DNA from: Deroplatys truncata
Taxonomy: Eukaryota > Arthropoda > Insecta > Mantodea > Mantidae
NCBI GenBank assembly: GCA_030765065.1
Contig: CM060988.1
Span: 176,121,065-176,185,064, forward strand
Direction: 5' to 3'
DNA: 64,000 nt
A program made the position numbers and the translations under genes. Within the stretch, counting starts at the first letter, position 1. Every line of letters starts with the position of its first letter. Shown in pieces: positions 27,501 through 42,032 of this stretch. Under the pieces are notes generated by a model. That model searched no databases. It saw nothing but the letters and a program-made list of their open reading frames with translations, and had not been told where the DNA came from.

Positions 27501-30500
27501 ACCTTGGGAATACAGGAGGTTGAAGTTATAATCAAATCTTTAAAAAGTTGGTCACTATATGCTGGCTTTCAAAATTATTCAAAACTAAGAGTACTTCTCA
27601 GGCTATTTGTAGAAAATACAAGACATACATTTGTAATACAAATATCTTGTACACATATAATATTTTAGGCCAAGTAGGCCAAGTATCATAATCCTACGAG
27701 TGGAATAAAACCACTTTTAACACATGTGGCATATACTATTTTTTAGACAGCGCTCAAATTTGTAAAATATCAATAGTATTATATTAATTCCTGAAACTAA
27801 CGTATTTGATGTTTAGATTGCGGTTCTTAAAACTGATGCAGTAATTTGTATCACAAATTACTTAAATGTAAATAATGATTGTAATATGAATATGCATTTT
27901 TATGTGACATTGATTTGAGATGTTTCTTGACTGTAATTATTGTTGATAAGTAAGTTTATACGACCTTACTGAAACTGACAATAATAGCGTGCAATAATGC
28001 AGCGAGGGGGTGAGCTGTTTATCATTATTGGAAACGAGGAAGTTACGTAATGTTGGCGCGTTTTTTCCTTGAGAATCTTCTGGAATATTTCCCTAGAGCA
28101 TATGTATTCATAATTTTCATTGGATATTAAAATAGACGCTAATGTTGGCGCATTTTATTAGCCAATAGTAATTCAGTTATAATCTTTAGGCATATCGGTG
28201 TGTATGGGTATAAAAGCAGTAGGTTTGAGGTAAAGTCCGTCAGTCGTTCAGTTCATCAAAAATCTGTGTACACTACACGTCGTCTTCAGTCAGTCAGTTT
28301 GTCGAAAGTATTAGTACGGCATACATCGGATATAGATTCACAAGTTACGCGCAGCAGAATTATGAAAGATCTAAAGTATGGTAAAGTTAATTATACAAAA
28401 GATTGAAGTACGTGGATTAAAAGAATTATCAGTAAGAAGCTGTTATAACAGTTTCAGTTTGGCGAGTGTTAAGATCAATGTATACATGTGATAGTTAACG
28501 TGTTCGACAATAAATGTGTAAAACAAATTTCTTCATCAGTGTTCTTTTTGGATAAAAGATTCCTTTCCGTTTACACAACCCTGATCAAGAGATATATTCG
28601 AACGAGAAATAATAGCTAGCCGGAGGACAGTAAACCAAAATTGCTAACACCAGATGGAGCTACAAACCGAACAAATGAATGACATCACAAGATGGCTTCA
28701 TGTGGAGTAAACACACATACACAAACATCACAAGTAATAACATTATAAAGAATACCGTCACAAATTGGCTTCCCAAATGTGGGGCTCAACAAACAACAAA
28801 TAATGTTATTACAAAACAAGAGAAATTATGTTAAAAAGGTGACATGTCAGATGTTTTAATGTTTTGTTGATTTGCTAGCAGTCATTTTCAGTGAAATTAT
28901 TTTCAACATGTTTTGCCTTACACCAGGCAATGAAGTGATTAAATGCTATATCATATTGCTTTCTGCATTTTTTGGGTAAGCACTTCTAGCGTTATTTTTT
29001 CTGCTGCTTCTGTAATTTCGCTTCAATTGCAGTTTCTTCTGAATTCATAATTTCCACCATTTAATTTTTATGTAGTTTAGATAAAAGAATAGTGTTTTAG
29101 ATCAAAGAAAGCTGCCAATATAACGTGTAAGTTAACTCCACAATAAACTGCCATACGTTGAAGTATGATGATTTGTATTGGAACAGATAATACGAATGCC
29201 ACATGAGAAATTAATCATGTAAAAAGACATAATGAAAAGTAAAACCTAATCAGGCTAAGTTGAGTTATTAAACACGTGCAAATACAAAGGGTAATTGCCA
29301 TGTGATTGGACATGAAACCAAAGTTTGGTCACAGTGCCATAATCTAAAGCTTTTAGCTCGTGTTCTCTGTGTTAGAAGTTCTACTTTTAGGGCCTTGCTG
29401 TCTAAAAAATATATTTCTATAACTTTTCAACTTTTAGTTATGCTTCCTTCTCCCCCCCCCTCTTTCACACACACACACACGTGCACGCACAAACCTTTTT
29501 CCCTAAAATTTTTTTTTTAGTCAGGGAGCCTCAAAAACATGTATTTCTGAAGAAATCTTGATATCAAAGATTTTTTTGGAATGCAATACTTCCTCTACGT
29601 AATAGGTACATGGTAGAAAAAGTAAAAATGCAACATAACATATATAAGTGTAACTTGAGCAAGTCCAAACCATAGGAGCAAAAATTAAAAAGATTATTCT
29701 GTGGCAGCTCACTTGAAAGAGTACCCTAAATTGTATTACTTTCTCCATTAACTGTGACACACCTAATAAAAACTGCCTCTGAAAACATGAAATCTTAAAA
29801 GTGTCTACATCTAATATTTTGCAAATGTAATTAGAAGGGTTCTACAGTACATAAGTAACGTCTAAGCAAAGTGTTAAGTTTGCTGTTTCCCCTTGAGAGC
29901 GAGTAAATATGTTCATGAAATAGACAGACAAATGGATGGACATAAATATTTAGATCTACTTCTTCAACATATTATGTACATTCAAACTAAAAGTGACTGA
30001 CTGGTCTTTTGAGCAGTTACATTTTTTTGAAGTCCCTTTGAGGTGAGCACACAGCCCACAGCTGTCAACTTCTGTGTGCCGCTTTGATTAACTCTGTAAT
30101 ACAAGTATTAAGACACTGATTCGGGCTACCTCCAACAAATCTTGGCGTGGAGCAGTAGTTAAGGTACTTAATGTCTACGCAAGCAGCTCATGTTCGATTC
30201 CCCATAGTGGATAGCTATCTTTTATTTTTTACAACTTGTTTCACTGTAATATAGTTAAATAATATTGCTTGTGTTACCTCATTTTGCTTAAAAATATAAT
30301 TACAATATTGGTGAAATTTGTGGTTATAAAATTAAATTGACTGAGTATGAAATCTCCTGCCAATCGATAAATTAATGTCATGGTTGCCATCTACCAGTAT
30401 GATGTACTACTAAATAAATGCTACATACATAAAAAAATGAAGAAAACTGTAAGTTTTACTCATACATTTTGTTACAAATATCCAGTGTTGAAACACTCTA

Positions 30501-33500
30501 AAACATCTGTCTGTTTGAAATCTTGTATATGAATTACTTTCTTGTAAGACTTTTGTGGATATAGTTATGTTCCCCATTATAACTACTAAGAATAGATGCA
30601 GTCTTGTGAACAAAGCCTGACTGTCCTGAGCACTCACAAAAGTACGCGATTCATGTTCCATCTCTCAGATGCTGGCCAGTTTTAAATTGACCGAGTGTAC
30701 ACATTAATATTCTGTTGAATAATCTTATTATAGTAATAATTATTAATATAAGGCAACTCATATTAACTGAATACATTGTAATCCACCCTGGTGAGTTGTT
30801 GACTACTCTATTGGTCTGGTAAGCTTTAACACTGTCATTATCTTGCTACCGGGACCACTCTATACACAGAATATTTACCCACTATCTGTTTCTATAAAAT
30901 CTACTTCATCTTGCTTGATTCATTTTTTCATCCATTTTCTTTTTACCTTTCCTAAATAACTACCAATCTCCTTAGTATTCTTATCTGATTTTAATTTTAA
31001 CAATTGCTCCCCCCCAAATTGTATCTGTTGGTAATTTAGCCCATTTCTCCAACCTTAATTTTCCTCTCATTACTCATTAGTTTCTTCACATTCAAGAATC
31101 GCATGTCAATAATTCTCTCATTCAGCACATTTCCTGAGGTTAATAAATGTTTTGTTTGTACAGGCAATCCTCCAAGCTACACATGTACAGTGTGTCTGAA
31201 GACATTCAAGAGACGCTATCATGTCCATTATCACAGATATTGTGCAACTGGTGATAAGCCCTATAAGTGTGATACTTGTGGACAGAAGTTTGCCTCTAAG
31301 GCACATTATGAATGTCATCAGCGAAGTCACACAGGTGAGTCCTCCATTTGCAACCAGGTGTAAATTTGATTTCATAGTACATTTGTAACTGTTTGAAAGT
31401 CCAAACACACTTCAGTGGACAATGTTACTGGGTAAACTTTGCTCATATCCTAAAATTTTCATTTTTGTTTTCAGGAGATCGCCCATTTGTATGTGATACC
31501 TGCAAAAAGAGCTTCAGGCAGAAAGATAAACTTACCAGGCATATAAGAATTCATACAGGTACTTCAAATCTACTGCTTTATAAGAAGGTTTTTATTACTG
31601 TCTAGGAAAATAAACTCTGGGTTTATATCCACATGGTTTTCACTACCCACTCTTCTATAAACTATTCGTATGAAAGTTTATTCTTATTATATCAGGATTG
31701 CAGAAACACTTTTGTTAGACACTTCATTGTGGATACAAGGGAGATACAGGAGGACTAAGTGATAGTCAAAGTGAGTCGCTATTTGATGACTGAAATTCCA
31801 CTCTATGCATGAACACAAGAAAGAAAAAAAAGCATATATGTTACATTCACATGACTTTCTCTACCTTCTATTATTTATTAGTGGGTATACAAACTATTCT
31901 TACTAAAGCTTATTTCTCTATCTACTTCATTTTAATTGAGATAAACCTTTGCAGAAATAGCTACATTACACATTTCATTATAGATACAAAGAGAACAGCG
32001 ATAGTCAAATGTTTAAGAACTGAACTCTATATGCAGGCCTTAAAATTCCATACTGTTTCCACGTAATCATGAGAAACAATTGAATGTTGACAGGACTTAA
32101 AAAGAATAATGAAGTATTGAACAATTCAAACCATTAATAACAGTATCTCAGAAATGGCTGATGTCACAAAAAAAAAAGTTATTTGAAATAAATTGTGCAT
32201 TTCAAAGAGATTTATATTCTTTGTATAGTACATTTTTGTTTAATGCTGAACGTTTACTAGTTATACAAGATTATTCAAAATTCCTTCTGAATGAAAAGAA
32301 CTTCACAGGCCATCCTCAGAAAATTCAAGTTAGACATTTTATTTATTATTTAAATATGCTTAATATATAGTATTTTAATTAAAATCATTTTTTAGAAAAC
32401 CAAAAATGTTGAAAAACGTTTCATGTAAAGGGAAGTTGGGGATGGGGTGAATTTCTTGAAAATCTTTATGACCCACCTTTGGAAGATACTGAACTTACAT
32501 ACAAAGTTTGGTATTTATCAGACTTTTCGTTTTTGAGTTATGCTGCTCACGGACACTTACATGGACCTTTTTCTAAAAATGCTTTTTACTTTCTCTACCA
32601 CATATAGTAAGTAGGGGAAGTATTGCATTCCACTCAAAAATTTGATACTGAGATTTCATTGGAAATACATGTTTTGAGGTGCCCTGAACCCAAACAAAGC
32701 ATTTTTGAAAACGTGTCCATGTGTGTGTCTTTTTGTGAACAGCATAACTCAAAAACAAAAAGTTGGATAAATACCAAACTTGGTATTTGAGTTTACTATC
32801 TTCCAAGGATGTGACACAAAGATTTTAAAGAAAATCCCCCCACACCAGACTACCCTTACATGGAAAATGTTAAACAATTTTGATTTTCTCAAAAATGGCT
32901 AACGATTTTGATTAAAATATCATATGTTTAAGATATTTTCATGATAAATTAAATGTATATCTTCTGGGAATGTCCCCAAAAGTTCCCTTCATTCTGAATG
33001 ACTTTTGCATAACTGGTAAACCATAAGAGATAGACAAAATTTTACTCCACAAAAAATGTAGATCTTGTTATAATACACAATTTATGTCATATACTTTTTG
33101 TTGTTGTTGGAGTGATCCATTTCCAGATATTCCTTATTATTTGTTTGAATTTTCCAATACTTATACTGTGTCTCAAATGGGAATTCATTACTCGTTTTTT
33201 TATGTTCTGGACATGCAAAGAGAATGGAATGCTCCACCACATAGCAACCAGCTATTAAAAGATTTGACTATCACTTAAAGCCTATTCCCCTTGCACCTAC
33301 AAGAAAATGAGCAATAAGATGATTTCTGCAAATGTTTATCTCGATTAACATGAAGCATATGGAGAATAAGCGTTTGTAAAAATAATTTGTACAAGAGTAG
33401 GGAAAGTCATATGGGTGCAACACATCAGATTTTTTGGTTTCAAAGGGCCTCAAAGCAAATATTTCCAGTGAAATCTCCACATCAAATTTTTGGTTGGCAT

Positions 33501-36500
33501 GCAATACTTCCCCAACTTACTATATGTAGTAAAGTAAAAAACAAATTGCAACTTAGCACTTGAAAAGCATAAAAGTATTTGAACATTCAAACCAATAACA
33601 AATAATTTCATGTGTGTGTGTGTGTGCTTGTGTGTTGTTGTCGTTGTATGTTTGTTGTTTTTTTTCTTTTAATTTTCCTAATCAACTGCCCAAAGGACTT
33701 GGGAAGGTTAGTATCCAATGAACCATGTGACCAAACCAGCAAAGTCTAGTTTTACTAGTTTGGCAGTTGGGTAATAAGTGAGGAGATCTAAGTATGGTCC
33801 ACAAAGAAGGAAAACAAGAATCTGATGAATCCATGGACCAATGACAAGTGTGTTCCCATCCACAATACAAAGGAATAATTCAACTGTCTACTTATAAAAA
33901 GAGGTGTCCATAAGAAAGAGTTGAAACCTATTCAACATAATGGACAAATAATGTTAATGGCAATGGGTAATCCATTATCTCCTCTCCTTGCAGACCTATA
34001 TATGAAAAAGCTGTTACTACTTTATATCCACATATTTTCAAGATTTGGCATAGATATATAGACGACATTTTTGCTATCATTCCTCAACATTGCATAAATT
34101 TATCACTGAATGTTTTGAATTAACAAGACACACATATCAAATTTACTATGGAAACAGAAACTAATACTTAATTACCCTTCTTGGATGTACTGGTAAAAAG
34201 AAAAAAAAATAATATAAAGTTTGGCATTTACAGAAAACCTACACATGTGGATAACTATATTAAAAATAATTTCTATAGCCCTACTTTTTAGAAGTTTGGT
34301 CTACAGATTGATTAATGTACCATTGGAAAAAGAAGACTATGTCACTGAATTAAATTATATTAAGAATGTTGTTATTGAAAATGATTTCAAACCTCAACTT
34401 ATCAATAAATTAATTACTAGATATAAAAAAAACATAGCTTACATATAATTAGTACCCTACAAAATCCGAATAAAAAGGATTTAATATACGAGAAGTTTAC
34501 ATACCACCCAGTGAAGTTCAAAGTTTTTGAAAAATTATTCAGAAAATATCAGCTCCAATTGACACCTCAGAATACCTACATTTTAAGAAATATGCTGAAT
34601 ACACCTTTGACTAATACAACTGATAATTTAAAAAAATCAGGAATTTACCAGATCTCATGTCATGATTGCCAAGCTCATATATAGGTAGAACTAAAAGGAA
34701 TTTAAAAATAAGTTTAAGTAAACACCAAAGAAATATAAAACTGAAACAAATAGATAAATCAGCAGTGGCCAACCATTTTTGGAACAGTAACCATGAAATA
34801 GGACAAGAGATAAAACTACTAAAATCTATAGAGATTCCTTCACACTTGGAAATTTGGGAAAAGATTTTTATTCATCTCAACATTAAGAATGTTTTGAATT
34901 TTGAAATACTGCCTACAGACTACTTAATGCAGCTGATCCAATCAGATTACAAGAGAGAAAAAAGAAGACAGATGAGTTCCCAACCTTCACCACAGATGGC
35001 AACAAATCCAACACCACCAGTTTCCAATTCTTCACAACAGAGGGCAGAAGAATGGTCTAATGAAGTACTTCTTGGGGTTAGGGCAGAGAACGGTCCATTA
35101 GTCGGCCGTAGCTGATGATGGGAGAAACATATCTGCCGAAAGTGCTCCTTAGTTAACATCTAGCGCTAATGTGATGGGAATTAATAAGTAATGACTCAGT
35201 TTAAATTATCAAATGTTAATTGTTCTTCCACATCTGCTGTATGTAGGCTAAGTTGGAAAGCTAGTATCAGACTGAATAATTCAATACCATAGTTAAAATT
35301 TGAACCACCATACCAACTTATTGTGCTGTTGCTGTAACCATATGAGCTACCATGGCAAGTTGCTGACACCACATAATATTCTCAATGATTGACGTAATAG
35401 TGGTTAATGATGAAGCCCAGTACTTAAAGTACTTATGAGATTGTAAGTCGCCATTGGGAATATGTTATCTCAAAATGAATTTGAGAACACCTGTTGGTTT
35501 ACTGGGAAAGATATGAGTCAAATGCAAAATTTAAGGTTGTGCCAACAAGTTGCTATGATAGCTCAGATGGTTAAAGTAGCAGCACAGTAAGCCAAATATC
35601 CATGGTTCAAATCCCAGCTATGGCTTGCACTTTTCAGTCTGATTCTATGGAAGTTGGTATTTTGGTGGATGCTTTATGTTTAACTTCCCCACGTATGGGA
35701 CGCCAATTTGTAGTAGTAATTTAGCTGTAGTTGGAAGATGATGCTTTATTGATGCTGGTTACGTAATAAATACGTAACTTGAAGATGATCTGCTGTTGTT
35801 GCGTAATATATGTTTATGCAAAACTTGTAGAGTTGTTATGTATTAATAGTTGTTTTGAGCGTCGGTTTGAATTTAATGCTTATACAATATTATTGTTTAA
35901 ATCTGCCTCTGCTGCATCAGTCTTAATTTAGAGTAATGATTCTTATGCAAGGTGTGGTAATGACAATTATTGTAGACGTCACAGAATTAAACTTTTAAAT
36001 TTTCACTTTTATTTTAACTTGCACATATTTATAAACCACTACACTTTTAAAAAGAACTGTGAGAAACTTTTATACACTCTCTTAACGCGTATATCTGTTT
36101 ACGACCGTAGAGAACACATTTTTCCATCTACACACTGTCACGTCTTGCCAGGAACTGAACTAACCTCAATGGTCAAAACTTTAAGCTTTGGTAATGCAAG
36201 TCTCTGATTGGCTAATTCTAGTCCAATAGAATTTCTGCATTCAACTTAAAACTTTTCTTTGCTGTTGATTGGCTTATTTTAAAACTGTCACTAAAACTAC
36301 GTCATCATCGTTCTAATTATGACCAGTACATTTTTAAATTCCAAGCACATTATTGCCACAATTACCTCATTATTATTCATTGTTAGCAATCTAAAATTTA
36401 CTATTCTCACAGTTCCTGCATTATTAGAATATATGATGTGTTCACATAACATTAATAAAACATATTTACAATTAAAATAAGCATTTGAAATGACTGTTAC

Positions 36501-39500
36501 ATACAATTAAAATAATTATTACATATATATTGTTTCAAGGCGGGCTGTTATTGAATTTACCAATTATAAATAACAATTGAAATTATTCAGGTATTAAAAT
36601 ACTGCCTCATCTACCTATCCAGTAATAAATAACATCTCATAAATGGTAAATGCGACAAAAGGATTATTCTACATAAATTGTGTGTTTTAACAAGCCTGTA
36701 TTTTTTTTGTATAGTAAGATTTTGCCTAGATCTTACAGTCCACAAGTTAAAACAAATTCAGAGGATATTCTCAGAAAATATTTGTCAGGCAAATATCTTA
36801 CACACATGAGCCATTTCTGAGAAAATAAATAACGAACATTTTTCCATGTAAAGGGTTGGTTGGAGTGGTGAGATTTTCTTGAAAATTCTCCTTGGAACAT
36901 TCTGAACTTATATACCAAGTTTGGTATTTAACTGACTTGTCATTTGAGTTATGCTGTTTTGTTTAAACGACCTCAAAACATGTATAATGAAACCTTATAA
37001 TGAATTCTTGAGTGGAGTACAATATTTTCTGTATTATAAATAGGTGCTAGAAAATGTAAATTACACTTGCAGACACTGGATTATAAACCATGGGCCTTAC
37101 AAATGACAAACTTAATTATTCATTCACCAGTACACAGGAGGACAGGAATGTTAACATGTGTAGGGTGCTCTGAAACCACCTCCAAGAACTGGCACATTGC
37201 TCTCTTTACTTAGGGTCACTTTTATGAACCGATGTTAAATTTTAATGCAGAGTTAAAGTGATTTAAATATAAATTCTGTTTGATCAAACAAAATTAGCTG
37301 TAACATTGTGTTAAACTTCATATTAAGCTAACACTGCTGCACCCTTGTGTTAGGATGTTTAACTAATGATAGAAGTTGGTGAATGGCTGCCGTAAACCAA
37401 GCTATTGACATGGAATTGCTGTATTTGGAGTTTTTTTAATGCTGTTCCTAACTGAAGGATTGCCATGCATCAAACAATTTTGAAAACCTGTAAGAGCAGG
37501 AATTTTTAAAGTGGTGCAGACTGTCCTAAGTGGTCGTGAGTAGGTTTGTAACAGAAATATGAGAGGGGTTAGAATACTACCAACATAAAACATGCCTCTT
37601 TCTCCTATGCTAAAAGTGTTGATTACTTTGAAATTTTGTGCTATTGGCACTTTTCATTTAATGGTAGGTGATAGTGTTGAAATTTCCAAAGCTATTGTTT
37701 GTGGGTTTATCTGAAAGGTTTCCGAAGGATTTCCTTCAAGAAGTGAACAGTATTTCTGTTGGGGTCTGCTTCATTCTCAATCAGTGATAACATACTTTTG
37801 TCCATTTTAGTTTCAATGTAGTGTCCACCAATTTTAAGCTGTTCCAAGCACCATTGCACCAGGTGTTTTTGGTGCTATATTTTATGTTAGCATAAAATTG
37901 CACAGCTGGTTACTGGGCTTGGGAGAAATGCATGCTCTACAATTAAATTCCTCACAGATTTTCTCCCAGGCTGCATTCTCCTCCTTTAATTTAACTTAGT
38001 TGGTTTTCTTTGCACTCAATAATTCCTCTATACTTAGTAACCAGTTCTATAATTAACTCCTTTTCGAATGATGAAATATTAGTACTTATGCACCTAGATT
38101 TTTCAGTTGACATTGCAATTCTAACCTTAAGCAAGGAAATGTGCCAACTATAGTGGGTGCATCTAATTTGATGATTGGTTTCTCAGCCATGTGGTAATGA
38201 GCTGTGGAAACCAAGAGAAGGGATTGATACAGCATTACAGTTCCCTAGAAACCAGTAATCCACCAATCAACAGCAAATTGTTGTCATAGCAACTGGGTAC
38301 ACTATATAGAGGGTTACCCACTTAAGCTGGCATTTTTACTTACATTTTTTCATGGTGATACTCCCTTTTGCTAACACCTGTGATGCTCAATATGATGTCA
38401 ATGGGCTTAAACTATGGCTCTGCAGTATAATTTCCACTGTAGAAGACGTCGCCGTAGAACAGGAAGGGGGATGTTATACCACTCCTCCTGACACTTTCCA
38501 AAGAACCTCAATTGTGGTGGGACATTGAGAAGGAAGGCATTGTTTCAGCCGACCAAATAATTGGTGACTTCACAGGGATTCTTTTAAATGGTACCACGTT
38601 TACGCCCATTTCCTCGGCATTCTGGTGGCAGTAATCCTGGGAAGATCTAGAAGTGTGGCTGTATGTTTTTTCCATGCGGATCCAAACATTTCAGGCATTC
38701 TTGCCATGCAACTGGGGAATCTCTTCATCAAAAATTAGTTTCATGATATTCCTTTGATAGTAGGCTGCATAAATTTTTACATTTTTGCAACTCTGTGAAT
38801 GTTGAGTTTGCCCCGAGAGCAGTATCCTGCAACCACCATGAAGCCCTTGGAAAACTTGTCCTTGTTCTCCCGGACGAAGTTGGAGTACCCCACTTGATGG
38901 TAGTAAATGGCACAGGGTTTGTTTGGGCCATCTAGATAAACCCATGCTTCATCTAAGGAAACCATCCATGCCACTTTTCACCTGCCAGGAGGTGTTCATA
39001 AAGTTTTCTTGCATTGGTGAAGCATTTTCTGATGTGCTGCTCTTTCAACACATGCCCTCATGCTTTATGCCGCCATTCTAGACCCAAATGTTTGTGGATT
39101 ATCAGACCCCTTAGATGTTCCAATACGGTTGACAATGCTTCTTTGCATTGGAAGGTTTTCTTGTATCACTGATGCACTCAACTTGGCTATTAAGCTTTAG
39201 GTTGTGCTGATTGCACCCTTTTCCTTGTTAGCTTGTTTGCAGATTGGGCCTCAGGTGGAAATCCATTTTTGTGCAGCTGTGTTATACAGTCAACACATGT
39301 CTTACTTAGGGTAAGATCTTTCTATTATCATTGAAAGGCTGTAACCAGCATTGATAAGTACAACAATGCACCCCTGCCACAAATCAGAGACTTTAGAAGC
39401 CATTACGGAGTAAATTTTGCTCCAATCTGTATCGGCAAACTGCAAGCATACAGTGAACTGATGCAATAGTAAACATCAGCATTTATGTTCTTTGTGCATG

Positions 39501-41984
39501 ATGCCAGCAACTGATACCTCTGCTATTTGCATGCTGACATTTGATGTAAACAGATACTGCATTTATTCTTGCATTGCTTATGATTCAGTGGTAGTGGAAT
39601 GTCATTTGCTAATTGCTCTCCTTAATATATACTAGGGTATTCAAAAAGTAATGGCAACACTGTTTAAATCAGAGATCCTAGTGGTGACTATTGTAATGTT
39701 GTGGTATATTGTTGAGCAGTCTTTGTTGTATAAATCGGTAATATTGAAAGTCTCAAAATAGTAATATTATGTGAATACATTCACTGTTTCTCACATTCAG
39801 TAAGTAATACCACCCTAAAACGATATTCGTCAGTGCTTTAAGGCATTGCAAGAAGCTTGTGGGTGGGAAGTCCTACCTTATCGAACTATTACAAGATGGG
39901 TGGAAGCTTTCCGCCAAGAAAGAGAAGAATGTCATGTGCTGGTAACCCACTGCTGCAACAGACGATTTCCATGTTCTGACTGTAAGAGCTTTATTGGAAG
40001 ATGGCAGAGCTGGACATGTGTGTGGAGATTTCCAGGGAACTTGGTGTTGCTGTGTCGACTGTCCATACCATTTTAAGAAAAAAGCTGAAAATGCGAAAAG
40101 TTTGGGTTCCACACACTCTTTGAAATTGAGAAGTGGCAGCAAATTGAGAGAGCAAGAATGCATTTGGAGCAATATGAACACGAAGGTGAGGCCTTTCTTC
40201 ATCGCCTTATCACAACTGATGAGACATGGATACGTTCGTATACATCTGAGGTGAAGCGACAATCAAGCGAATGGTGTCATACAGAATCACCATGCCCAAA
40301 AAGATGCCAAGCATTGCATGATCCTTCGAAACTTATGCTTACTGTGTGTTATGATTATGAAGGCATAATCTTAGTACATACTGCACCTCATGGTATAAGA
40401 GTAAATGGAGACTACTACTCGTGTTACTTAGAACACCATTTGCGCCCACCATCCCACGACCTCAGGCCATTGGGAGTCCTATTGTGTTACATGATAATGC
40501 TTGTTGTCATCTCATTGTAAACCACTATTCAAAACATTTGGAATTCTACCATTAGCCTGTGAGTATATTTTAGCTGTACTTTTAACCGTGGTTGACCACC
40601 CAGAAGTGTTCATAAAAATTTCAGACATACACAGCAAACAAACCAGAAATGGGCAGGACTTACACAGGCCAAGCAATAACCTACAAGTATTCCAAAAAGG
40701 GGCTTTATACAATGGTATAGTATTATTTAATTCACTTCCATCAATATTAAGGAACTGAAAACTAATAAAAAAAAATTCAAGTTAGCATTAAAAAGATATC
40801 TCATCACTCACACTTTCTATACAGAGGAGGATTTCTTTCATTCAAAAAAATAACTGACTATAAAATGTTACCAAATTTTATAACTACATTAAGTATAAAT
40901 AATATTGTTTTAAAATTTTTTAACTCTAACGTACTCTATATAAGAACTACAATTTATTTACATCCAAGTACACAATGTAATTATGTATTTATGTAGGCTA
41001 GCTTTCTTTAAGCTGGTCTAGCTCACTATAGGGTCTATAGATTGAGATCTTATGTCATGTCATGTCATGTTGCCACAACATTGAGGAATTTGTTTATAAG
41101 GTGAAATTGGAAAGTACTCAAACATCCACCAAATTCACCAGACATGATCCCTCATGACTATGACTTATTCTCAAGGATCAAAAAACCTCTGCGAGGCATT
41201 CATTTCAATCAAGAGTTGACATCCAGAGAGCTCTAGATTGATCAGTAAGAGAGATATCCAGAAATGGTGCACCATCTTCCAAGGATTTGGCACCGTATTG
41301 TTGACCTGGCAGGAGACTATAAATGAAGTTCATAATGTCAAAAGTAACCTAAATAAATTTTTTGTGATGTTATAGCAGTGTTGCCATTACTTTTCGAATG
41401 CCCTAGTAGTAGTGAATGTGTGACCAGGGTAACAGCTTGGGCAGTTTATCATCAATCATTCCTATCTGACTTAAAAACATTTACAACAATTTAAAATAGC
41501 ATATCACAACAAAATTTGTATGTCTCAGAGTGTTCATATGTGCATGTGCGTTTGTGGTCTTTAACTTGTTCAGACATCCAACGTATAGCAGCACATATCC
41601 TTAGATCTCTTCACAAATGTAAAATGAAACTATAATCCCTAAGTAGAACTTGCATCCTTGGAGATACAACTCGCTCTTTCTGACGTAATACACAGATATC
41701 CTGGGCATTTATAGATGCAGCATTGATAAATAAACCAACAACGATGTTCAGAATCCTAACACACAAATATCCTTCCCACTCCCTTCTATCTTTGCTGCAT
41801 GCATGTGGACAAGGAGTGCTCAAGTGGCAACATTGGAAACCCTGTTCATTCAACTGTATTACCAACTTAGGATGCGGCCATTATAGTTGTCTGTTACTGA
41901 GCCAGAGAGCACAGTAATGTGCAGACAATAATGCATCGGAGCACATTCAGAAGTCAGGGAGTTCAGTCCCATCTTCTCGAAAAA

Positions 41985-42032
<48 letters not shown>

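Noticed and set aside
36297..36506. Minus-strand frame within LTR copy C
   Set aside because: It lies in the U3-like part of an LTR and shows no coding hallmark.
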